Shown piece after piece: positions 17,527 through 24,199 of a DNA stretch of 43,793 nucleotides. The stretch's first letter is position 1, and every line of letters begins with the position of its first letter. This DNA comes from Bacteroidetes bacterium GWF2_35_48 (GTDB lineage: Bacteria; Bacteroidota; Bacteroidia; Bacteroidales; GWF2-35-48). A program made the position numbers and the translations under genes. The notes below the pieces were generated by a model. The model saw nothing but the letters and a program-made list of their open reading frames with translations, searched no databases and was not told the origin of the DNA. The DNA lies in assembly GCA_001769125.1 (NCBI GenBank), contig MEOG01000013.1:1-43793 (forward strand). The letters are read 5' to 3'.

Positions 17527-18420
17527 ATGCAATATTATGGAGAAATAGCCGCGGTTGCAACCACCATTTTCTGGACGGTAACATCCCTTGCTTTTGAAGT
17601 AGCAAGCAAAAAAGTAGGATCCCTTGTTGTTAATCTTACCCGTTTATTTCTTGCTTTTATTCTTGTTTCTTTGGTTGCATATTATCAACGTGGAATTTGG
17701 TTTCCTACAGATGCCAGCAGTCATGCATGGCTTTGGCTTTCGCTTTCTTCGGTTATCGGATTTATTATTGGAGATTTCTGCTTGTTCAAAGCTTTCGCAA
17801 TAATGAGTTCCCGCATATCCCAGCTTTTTATGACATTAGTTCCTCCACTGGCTGCTGTTACAGGATGGATTATGATGGGCGAAGGCATGAGTTTTTTTAA
17901 TTTTATTGGCATGGGGCTTACAATTGTTGGTATTATTGTAGCTGTTACAGGCAGAAAAAATGGAAATAAAATTACAGGCAAACTTCCTTTATACGGAATA
18001 CTTTTAGCCATTGCCGGAGCAGTAGGGCAAGCAGTAGGATTGGTTTTCAGTAAATACGGCATGGGCGATTACAATGCATTTGCTGCAACGCAAATCCGCA
18101 TCATTGTTGGTCTTGTGGGCTTTGGAATTATAACTGCAATAGCGCAACGCTGGAAAGAAGTTTATGCTGTTCGTAAAGACAAAGTTGCTTTGCGGGGTAT
18201 TTTAATTGGTTCTGTTTTCGGACCCTTTCTCGGAGTTTCAACATCGCTTATTGCTGTTCAGAATACCTCTGCTGCTGTTGCATCAACCATTATGGCAACG
18301 GTTCCGATATTAATCATTCTTCCTTCGGTAATTCTTTTCAAACACAAAGTTACCTGGCGCGAAGTTGCAGGCGCCGTTGTCAGCGTTGCCGGTATTGTGT
18401 TGTTTTTTATGAAAAGCTAA
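17527..18420 (+). CDS. EamA/DMT-family membrane transporter
   Basis: 297-aa integral membrane protein with about ten hydrophobic segments in two similar halves, as in the drug/metabolite transporter superfamily (two EamA domains). First half: IAAVATTIFWTVTSLAFEVA, then the helix with FLAFILVSLVAYY and the conserved end of the half (PPLAAVTGWIMMGEG). Second half: GKLPLYGILLAIAGAVGQAV to VAGIVLFFMKS. Substrate cannot be inferred. ATG at 17527. Single gene; it ends two bases before the end of the convergent YdcF-like gene. Confidence 0.92.
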   Translation: MQYYGEIAAVATTIFWTVTSLAFEVASKKVGSLVVNLTRLFLAFILVSLVAYYQRGIWFPTDASSHAWLWLSLSSVIGFIIGDFCLFKAFAIMSSRISQLFMTLVPPLAAVTGWIMMGEGMSFFNFIGMGLTIVGIIVAVTGRKNGNKITGKLPLYGILLAIAGAVGQAVGLVFSKYGMGDYNAFAATQIRIIVGLVGFGIITAIAQRWKEVYAVRKDKVALRGILIGSVFGPFLGVSTSLIAVQNTSAAVASTIMATVPILIILPSVILFKHKVTWREVAGAVVSVAGIVLFFMKS

Positions 18421-18421
18421 A

Positions 18422-19177
18422 TTAACAATATCCCATTACCCTATAAACAACAAATCCCATTATCTCGTGCAATAAAACATTCCAGCCTTCTAATGCTTTT
18501 GCGCTGGGAAGAAATAGAACATCGGGATAAAATTTTCGTGATACGGCATATCTGTCTACCACAAAAGAGTCCACAACAAGTCCGGTTTTTTTGAAGCAGG
18601 CAAGAGAGCGCCGCATGTGATACGATGAGGTAATCAATAAATTTCTTGATTTTTTATTGCCAAGTAATTTGTTTGTGAACACAGCATTTTCATACGTATT
18701 CCGCGATGCATTTTCTGCAATTATATCCTGCGTGGGAATTCCAAGCTTTTCAATATATTTTTTTATAATCGCAGCCTCTGAAGTATTTCTGTTTTTCAGA
18801 CTTCCCGCTCCGCTTGAAATGACAATTTTTTTAATTTTTCCTTCTTTGTATAATTCCAGCGCCTGCATCACACGGTTAACGCTTCGTACAAATTGTATTT
18901 TATCTGTTTCCGAATCATACGTAATCATTCCCCCTAAAACAATGCCGTAATCATAAGGCTCTTTAATGGCTCCCTTTCTCACACCGGAAGTTTCCCATGC
19001 TCTCATACATTCATTCAAAAGAAATGTGTTTGAGAAAAGATACAAAAGTACGAATGTAGTAATTAAAAATATTTTCTTTCTGCTGGGAATATGCGTGATT
19101 AAACCATATAAAAACAGCACAAAAACCCATATAATGGGAGTCGTTAAAAAATCAAGCAGTCTTGATAGAAAAAACAT
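18422..19177 (-). CDS. YdcF/ElyC-family (DUF218) membrane protein
   Basis: 251 aa: two N-terminal membrane segments (about 10-28 and 35-53) and an extracytoplasmic or cytoplasmic DUF218 domain. Family marks are DYGIVLGGMI (86-95), VISSGAG, EAAIIKKYIEKLGIP, the ASRNTYENA motif, and LLITSSYHMRRSL. E. coli ElyC, a relative, affects cell-envelope and peptidoglycan assembly; the biochemical activity of the domain is unclear. ATG complement of 19175-19177. Upstream on the same strand lies rseP, with a 30-bp palindrome between them. Confidence 0.88.
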   Translation of the reverse strand: MFFLSRLLDFLTTPIIWVFVLFLYGLITHIPSRKKIFLITTFVLLYLFSNTFLLNECMRAWETSGVRKGAIKEPYDYGIVLGGMITYDSETDKIQFVRSVNRVMQALELYKEGKIKKIVISSGAGSLKNRNTSEAAIIKKYIEKLGIPTQDIIAENASRNTYENAVFTNKLLGNKKSRNLLITSSYHMRRSLACFKKTGLVVDSFVVDRYAVSRKFYPDVLFLPSAKALEGWNVLLHEIMGFVVYRVMGYC

Positions 19178-19238
19178 TGAGCAGTAAAATAAATTTATGC
19201 ATTGAAATGCAACTATTTTAAAGCAAATGGATACTAAA

Positions 19239-19268
19239 TGTAGAATCGTTCCATGGAACGATTCTACA
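19239..19268. repeat. 30-bp perfect palindrome
   Basis: Arms TGTAGAATCGTTCCA and TGGAACGATTCTACA are exact inverse complements with no spacer. It lies between the rseP stop and the YdcF-like start. A smaller dyad TGCATT/AATGCA sits at 19198-19211. Its form (TGTAG...CTACA ends around a CCATGG centre) resembles dispersed palindromic repeats; a terminator for rseP is the other option. Confidence 0.7.
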
Positions 19269-19293
19269 ATCCATCATTTGCCTTAATACCCCA

Positions 19294-20652
19294 CTATTTA
19301 AACAACCTGAAAATATCATTTCCAATAACAAGAACCATCAGCGAAAGTATAATAACCATCCCGACAATCTGTACGCGTTCCATAAATTTGTCAGAGAATT
19401 TTTTTCGTGTAATTGCCTCTATCGTCAGAAATATCACATGACCTCCGTCTAATGCAGGAATGGGCAGAATATTCATAAACGCAAGAATCATTGACAGTAA
19501 CCCTGTAATAGCCCAGAACTTCCTCCAATCCCATGTGCCTCCATAAATTTTTGCAATTCCAATAGGACCCTGAACCGATTCGGAAACCTTTTCTTTTCCC
19601 TTGAAAATCATTGCAAGCCCTTTGGCATTGGCAACCAATGTTTCTATTGCATCAGAGGCTCCATATTTTATAGCTTTTATTACGGTATAATCTGCCAGCT
19701 TGTAATCCGGTTTATTGGAGGCAATTCCTATTTTTCCCAATGAGTCAATGGAAACCATTAATTCTAAAGTAGCATTATTACGGGATACTTTAAACAAAAC
19801 TGTTTTTCCAATATTTTCCTGCATTAGCTCTCTGAAATGACCGAAGCTTTCTACAGGTGTTTGTCCTACATATTTAATCTCATCGCCTTTAAGTAAGCCC
19901 GATTTGAATGCGGGGGTTACTATTTCCTGTTTCTTCGCAAGTCGCTCCCTATAATCCTCAAACACTTTTAGCACACTATCTACAACAAAAGAATGATTTT
20001 CAAAAGAGATAAATAATTCTTTTTTCTTCTGCGCAATCATTTTATACAAAGTGTCGGGAACTACAATGCCTGTTTTTAGGCTGTTTCTTTCAACAGTAAC
20101 CGTAGAGCCAAAAAGAACTTTCGTGGATAGAATATCTTCAAAGCGCACAACTTTTTTCCCATCAATTTCGAGAATTTTATCACCGGATTGAAAGCCGATC
20201 ATTCGTGCCGCAGGATAAGCGTAAATGCCATCTTTTACGGATTCAACAGGCAAATATTGTTTCGTGTAAAAAAGTAAAATGCAGGTATAAATAATAATCC
20301 CCAGAATAACATTCATAAGCACACCGCCAACCATCACAATCAGTCGCTGCCAGGCAGGTTTCGATCGGAACTCATAAGGTTGCGGCGGTTTTTTCATCGC
20401 TTCTTTGTCCATAGACTCGTCAATCATCCCTGCAATTTTAACATAGCCGCCAAGAGGCAGCCAGCCCATTCCGTATTCAGTATGTCCTACTTTAAAATTA
20501 AAAAATTTAAAACCCCAGGCATCAAAAAACAGGTAAAATTTTTCTACACGAATGCCAAATGCGCGCGCTGCAAGATAATGTCCCAGCTCATGCAATACAA
20601 CTAAAATAGATAACCCCAGAATAAGCTGGGCAGCCATAATTAAACCACTCAT
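19294..20652 (-). CDS. rseP: Site-2 zinc metalloprotease RseP
   Basis: 452-aa inner-membrane protease that cuts substrates within the membrane, classically anti-sigma factors in envelope stress. The zinc motif HELGH (21-25) is in the first membrane helix. Two PDZ-like segments follow (about 135-180 and 240-300; FQSGDKILEIDGKKV and LLKGDEIKYVGQTPV), then the second active-site segment NILPIPALDGGHV near the C-terminus. ATG overlaps the dxr stop by four bases (ATGA). Order M23-dxr-rseP, all overlapping, indicates one transcript. Confidence 0.95.
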   Translation of the reverse strand: MSGLIMAAQLILGLSILVVLHELGHYLAARAFGIRVEKFYLFFDAWGFKFFNFKVGHTEYGMGWLPLGGYVKIAGMIDESMDKEAMKKPPQPYEFRSKPAWQRLIVMVGGVLMNVILGIIIYTCILLFYTKQYLPVESVKDGIYAYPAARMIGFQSGDKILEIDGKKVVRFEDILSTKVLFGSTVTVERNSLKTGIVVPDTLYKMIAQKKKELFISFENHSFVVDSVLKVFEDYRERLAKKQEIVTPAFKSGLLKGDEIKYVGQTPVESFGHFRELMQENIGKTVLFKVSRNNATLELMVSIDSLGKIGIASNKPDYKLADYTVIKAIKYGASDAIETLVANAKGLAMIFKGKEKVSESVQGPIGIAKIYGGTWDWRKFWAITGLLSMILAFMNILPIPALDGGHVIFLTIEAITRKKFSDKFMERVQIVGMVIILSLMVLVIGNDIFRLFK

Positions 20653-21812
20653 TTCAACGATATTTTTTTAATTAGATTTTTTGCCAGCTTTCTGGCTTCT
20701 GCGTCAGAGTCCACGTAATCCTGTAAAGTAGGGTCTGAACTATGCGATATTGTAATCATTGTCTTCTCTATTACTTCCGAAATATCGAAGAAATTAATTT
20801 TATTATTGAGAAAAGCTTCAACGGCTTCTTCATTGGCCGCATTCATGATACAGGGCATATTTCCGCAAACACGCAAAGCTTCAAATGCCAAATCAAGATT
20901 TCTGAAAAGACTTGTATCCGGCTTTGAAAATGAAAGTTGTCCTATTTCTATAAAGTCAGGACGAGGCAAATCAGAATGCAATCTTTTTGGAAAACTCAGC
21001 GCATATTGAATCGGCAGACGCATATCGGGAATACTCATCTGCGCTTTAACAGAGCCATCGCCAAACTGAACCATTGAATGAATTATGGATTGCGGATGAA
21101 TAACAATTTCAATTTGTTCAGGAGAAAGATTAAAAAGCCAGCGGGCTTCAATAGCCTCAAGGCCTTTATTCATAAGCGTTGCAGAGTCTATCGTTACCTT
21201 TGCACCCATTTGCCACACCGGATGATGCAACGCATCGGTGCTTGTTACTTGTTGAAGCTGCTCAAAATTCATGTCGCGAAACGGCCCTCCCGATGCAGTA
21301 AGAATAATCTTCTCAACCGGATTATAATATTCGCCTACCAAGCACTGAAATATGGCAGAATGTTCAGAGTCAACAGGAATTATTCCCACTTTATTTTCTG
21401 CGGCAATTTTGGTAATATATTTTCCAGCAACGACCAATGTTTCTTTATTTGCAAGCGCAATATGTTTACCGGCCTCAATCGCTTTTATCGTGGGCAGTAG
21501 TCCGGAAAAGCCCACCATTGCTGTCAGAACCATATCTACACCCGACATTCCTACTACCTGTTCCAACGATTTCGCTCCCGCAAAAACTTTTATTCCGTGT
21601 TTGAAAAGCGCATTTTTAACTTCTTTATATTTTTCTTCGTTGGCAACAACAACTGCATTAGGCTTGTATTTCATAGCCTGCTCTATCAAAAGCGATATAT
21701 TTTGATTTGCAGTCAAAACTTCAACCGCAAATTCATCAGGGTTCTTAGAAATAACATCTAATGCCTGTGTTCCGATAGAACCTGTTGATCCTAAAATAGC
21801 AATGTTTTTCAT
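20649..21812 (-). CDS. dxr: 1-deoxy-D-xylulose 5-phosphate reductoisomerase
   Basis: 387 aa; converts DXP to 2-C-methyl-D-erythritol 4-phosphate with NADPH, the first committed step of the MEP isoprenoid pathway. The NADPH-binding GSTGSIG (8-14) is at the N-terminus. The catalytic regions DSEHSAIFQC, ASGGPFRD, MNKGLEAIEARWLF and CIMNAANEEAVEAFL are all intact. ATG at 21812 overlaps the M23 stop by one base; its TGA overlaps the rseP start. Confidence 0.97.
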   Translation of the reverse strand: MKNIAILGSTGSIGTQALDVISKNPDEFAVEVLTANQNISLLIEQAMKYKPNAVVVANEEKYKEVKNALFKHGIKVFAGAKSLEQVVGMSGVDMVLTAMVGFSGLLPTIKAIEAGKHIALANKETLVVAGKYITKIAAENKVGIIPVDSEHSAIFQCLVGEYYNPVEKIILTASGGPFRDMNFEQLQQVTSTDALHHPVWQMGAKVTIDSATLMNKGLEAIEARWLFNLSPEQIEIVIHPQSIIHSMVQFGDGSVKAQMSIPDMRLPIQYALSFPKRLHSDLPRPDFIEIGQLSFSKPDTSLFRNLDLAFEALRVCGNMPCIMNAANEEAVEAFLNNKINFFDISEVIEKTMITISHSSDPTLQDYVDSDAEARKLAKNLIKKISLK

Positions 21813-22678
21813 CAGAATACAATAAAATTTTCAGGGTTAACAGGTAATCCGTTATACCAAAGTTCAAAATGCAGATGTGGACCGGTAGTCTGTTCACCGG
21901 AATTACCAAATACAGCAATTGCTTCGCCTGTTTTTACAAAATCTCCGGTTTCTTTTAGTAATTTATTGTTGTGCTTATAGACAGATACAAGGTTGTTTTC
22001 GTGCTGAATGTGCATTACGTAACCCGTTTGAAGCGTCCATTCTGCAAAAATTACTGTACCGCTTAAAGTGGCACAAATCACATTATCTCCAGAAGCAACA
22101 ATATCAGTTCCATTATGACCCTGCGAGGGTTGAAAGCGGTTTGTTACCATTCCTTTTATTGGAGGGAAAAATTTAAGCTTATTAATATCTTTATTGGTTT
22201 TTTTTATTTCTGAAACAGATAAATTATAACGCTCTTCTTGCTCTATCTGGTGCACAAAAAGCGAATCTGCAATAGACTTTGAAAAATCAATGTTTTTCGT
22301 GTCAATATTTTTTTTCCGCGCAGTGTCTCTTTCCAAAGGTACTCCTCCGTTAAGAATAATTTTCAGAGTTGTAAGATATTGATGATTTTGTCGCAATGCA
22401 TTTTCAATAGAATCTATTTTATAAGAACTGGTAATAATATTATGCTTCATTTCTGTATCCATGTAACCCGGAATAAATTCTCTGACAGGAGTTAGAAAAA
22501 TCAACAAAACAACAATCATTGCAATAAGCGTTGAAATGAAACCAACAAAAGTAAAAAAAGTACCGCGTGTAATGTTTTGCGACCACACCTCTTCCAGAGT
22601 ACTGTAATTATATACCGTAATCCTGTATTTCAGACGCATGCGCTGCCAGATGTTTCTTTTCTTTTTTGTCGAACTCAT
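21812..22678 (-). CDS. Membrane-anchored M23 peptidase
   Basis: 288 aa: a basic cytoplasmic tail (KKKRNIWQRMRLKYR), one membrane anchor (about 38-64), a predicted coiled stretch and a C-terminal LytM/M23 domain (about 175-285). Zinc-binding motifs are HNGTDI and HLHFELW; the latter is complete, so it is probably an active endopeptidase acting on peptidoglycan cross-bridges. First gene of the overlapping set with dxr and rseP, with a consensus promoter just upstream. ATG complement of 22676-22678. Confidence 0.93.
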   Translation of the reverse strand: MSSTKKKRNIWQRMRLKYRITVYNYSTLEEVWSQNITRGTFFTFVGFISTLIAMIVVLLIFLTPVREFIPGYMDTEMKHNIITSSYKIDSIENALRQNHQYLTTLKIILNGGVPLERDTARKKNIDTKNIDFSKSIADSLFVHQIEQEERYNLSVSEIKKTNKDINKLKFFPPIKGMVTNRFQPSQGHNGTDIVASGDNVICATLSGTVIFAEWTLQTGYVMHIQHENNLVSVYKHNNKLLKETGDFVKTGEAIAVFGNSGEQTTGPHLHFELWYNGLPVNPENFIVF

Positions 22679-22697
22679 TGCTGTTTTTAAAGAAAAG

Positions 22698-22729
22698 CAA
22701 ACCTACATGATTTTTTTCAGATACACAAA
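22698..22729 (-). promoter_or_regulatory. Promoter of M23-dxr-rseP
   Basis: On the leftward strand: TTTG (22726-22729), 20 nt, TAGGTTTG (22698-22705). Start expected near 22692, about 15 bp before the ATG. Confidence 0.7.
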
Positions 22730-22776
22730 TGATGCGTTTTTAACGCTGGAGACCTGCCTATGCAATAGACATTTGC

Positions 22777-22896
22777 TTAATTTCCGGCAAGTAAAGTTCG
22801 TAAGGGATTAATAAAACGCATTATCAAACGTTCGTCTTCAGTAATGATTTCAGCAGTACCTTTCATATCATGACTGAACTCAAGTTTTTTATTAAA
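22777..22896 (-). pseudogene. Tail of an HlyD-type membrane fusion protein
   Basis: A 39-residue leftward frame ending at TAA (22777-22779), with a stop directly upstream (22897-22899) and no start codon. Its text, KKLEFSHDMKGTAEIITEDE then RLIMRFINPLRTLL, has the pattern of the extreme C-terminus of HlyD-family adaptors that work with peptide-exporting ABC transporters (GMxGTAEIITED...ER..NPLR). Read as the last piece of a deleted export locus. The gene-free stretch 22679-23073 otherwise holds the M23 promoter and a REP-like element. Confidence 0.6.
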
Positions 22897-22987
22897 TTAT
22901 AGTAATTAGTTTGAAACTGACGATGAATCAATAAAAATAACACCATCATATACATTTTTCAAAATCATTGATTCATTTGCGAAACCT

Positions 22988-23019
22988 GCTATCTCGGATT
23001 TGCAATCCGAGCGATAAGC
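22988..23019. repeat. REP-like element, copy A
   Basis: 32 bp around a perfect 8-bp hairpin CTCGGATT (22993-23000) / AATCCGAG (23004-23011), loop TGC, followed by GCGATAAGC. It is 28/32 identical to copy B at 23336-23367, and its hairpin arms recur exactly at 40475-40493. Confidence 0.75.
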
Positions 23020-23073
23020 AGGGCAAGCAATAACAACACAGTATAACACAACAGAAACCAAAACCAAAACCAA

Positions 23074-23280
23074 ATGAAACCCATAAACCTAAGCCTTTCA
23101 GAAAGCGAGCTGTTCAAATTTTTACTGTGGCAGCATTTAGGTGTGTTAGTTTATGAGCAAAGCTGTATATTAGAAGGCATACCGGAAGAGCACCTGACCC
23201 CTGTTCGGCGAATTTTCCGAACTTCATTGAACTCGAATATTCCTCTGTACGGCGTTGCTTGCAGCTATGACGTTAAATAA
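23074..23280 (+). CDS. Small hypothetical protein
   Basis: 68-aa frame starting MKPINLSLSESELFKFLLWQ. I recognise no domain, no signal peptide and no membrane segment. The start follows a short (CCAAAA) repeat at 23057-23073, an A/C-rich leader with no ribosome-binding site. It lies between the HlyD remnant and the truncated toxin, in a region full of repeats and debris, so it may be a chance frame. Confidence 0.3.
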   Translation: MKPINLSLSESELFKFLLWQHLGVLVYEQSCILEGIPEEHLTPVRRIFRTSLNSNIPLYGVACSYDVK

Positions 23281-23304
23281 CAAAACAAAAACACCCCCAA
23301 CAGT

Positions 23305-23331
23305 CAAATTAATCTTCCCTCCAATAAAATA
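23305..23331 (+). repeat. 27-bp direct repeat, left copy
   Basis: CAAATT followed by AATCTTCCCTCCAATAAAATA (positions 23311-23331). 26 of 27 bases match the copy at 24114-24140; the only change is T at 23310 versus A. The two copies bound the 782-bp segment that contains the damaged toxin-antitoxin pair. Confidence 0.75.
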
Positions 23332-23335
23332 CCCC

Positions 23336-23367
23336 GCTAGTGCGGATTTGCAATCCGTGCGATAAGC
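23336..23367. repeat. REP-like element, copy B, inside toxin gene
   Basis: 28/32 identical to copy A (differences at element positions 5-7 and 23). It covers the last nine codons and the stop of the leftward RelE/ParE-like gene, so those residues (LIARIANPH) are encoded by repeat DNA. Confidence 0.75.
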
Positions 23368-23591
23368 TGCAAATAAGTCATAACCCTAACACCGCCACGC
23401 TTACCTTTACCTTTGCTGGCAACAGCAACCCTGATTTTATAAATATTGTTGCCCAGTGGTGTTCCCTGTGTTGGGTTTATTTGCAGGTCTTGAATCAAAT
23501 CGGCTATTTCATTTTTAAGAGAGCCGTATTTTTTAATAAGTCTCCGGGCTTCTTTTTCAAAGTTTTCGGTAGTTAATACACTATAGTTCAT
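23337..23591 (-). pseudogene. RelE/ParE-family toxin, 3' end replaced
   Basis: 84 aa. The first about 74 residues, with FEKEARRLIKKYGSL, NPTQGTPLGNNIYKIRVAV and KGKGKRGGVRVMTY, are typical of RelE/ParE ribosome-dependent RNases or gyrase toxins of this phylum. Relatives continue for another 25-35 residues with the last beta strands and C-terminal segment that carry active-site residues. Here the frame instead enters the REP-like element and stops. Starts at ATG 23589-23591, overlapping the antitoxin stop by 11 bases, the normal toxin-antitoxin arrangement with the antitoxin first. Probably inactive as a toxin. Confidence 0.75.
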
Positions 23592-23796
23592 TTAAAAACT
23601 CATTAGCAGACCTGGCCTTTTTTTTGCCCTTTTCAATTTGTTTTAATTCTTCGAGTCCTGATTTGATATTAGCAAGTATTTCTTTTTTTGAATCCCCTGC
23701 ATCCATATTATTGACTTTAACAAAATCAAAGTTGCGTATAATGTCCATAAAGAACTGAAATTTATTTTCCTGAATATAAAGCGTTACTTCTTTCAT
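23581..23796 (-). CDS. Antitoxin of the RelE/ParE pair
   Basis: 71 aa. Its C-terminal half (IKSGLEELKQIEKGKKKARS then ANEFLNEL) matches the helical toxin-wrapping region of antitoxins that precede RelE/ParE genes in this phylum. The N-terminal half (VTLYIQENKFQFFMDIIRNF) predicts a strand and helix for dimerisation rather than a classical helix-turn-helix. Complete and unbroken, unlike its toxin. No clear promoter was found upstream. Confidence 0.75.
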   Translation of the reverse strand: MKEVTLYIQENKFQFFMDIIRNFDFVKVNNMDAGDSKKEILANIKSGLEELKQIEKGKKKARSANEFLNEL

Positions 23797-24113
23797 TTTG
23801 TATATAATATTTAATAAGTCTGCTGTTTTATTTTCTTAACGAAAAGAATAAATATAAAATACAAAGATAGAATAATGTGGATTTTATTCCAAACAGATTT
23901 TATAGCTTTTTTATTTTTATACTGGTTCTTATTAGATTTACATGGTTATTGAGTTCGCCTGTTTACCAAGCCTTGCATGGCTCTGCTTTAGCGGTGGTCG
24001 AAATACACGCCATACGACATGCAGTGCCCCTGCCATATTTGTCATAGTTTATCCCGAAAAAATCGGGACTTTTTGCAAATCCCCCCGCTCGGCGTAATTT
24101 CAAAACTACATCG

Positions 24114-24140
24114 CAAATAAATCTTCCCTCCAATAAAATA
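24114..24140 (+). repeat. 27-bp direct repeat, right copy
   Basis: 26/27 match to 23305-23331. It lies 28 bp upstream of the -7 box of the YwqK-like gene, so it may have belonged to that promoter region originally, with the left copy created by insertion or duplication. Confidence 0.75.
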
Positions 24141-24167
24141 TTAATTTTATATCTTTAACGTTTATTG

Positions 24168-24175
24168 TATTTTTG
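24168..24175 (+). promoter_or_regulatory. -7 box of YwqK/MORN gene
   Basis: TATTTTTG at 24168-24175, 24 bp before the GTG start. A T-rich -33 candidate (TTTT, 24145-24148) gives a 19-nt spacer but is a weak match. Confidence 0.45.
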
Positions 24176-24199
24176 AAAATTGCATAATTTTTTATTCAG

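Larger units (their letters stand above)
23797..24199. other. Gene-poor stretch with repeat-borne mini-ORF
   Basis: Contains a leftward 35-codon frame (23938-24045) beginning MTNMAGALHVVWRVFRPPLK, directly followed (in that direction, preceded) by the hairpin TCCCGA (24052-24057) / TCGGGA (24063-24068) with an A5 loop. Then comes the right copy of the 27-bp repeat and the promoter of the next gene. The mini-ORF is not convincing as a gene; it looks like part of a dispersed repeat. Confidence 0.5.
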
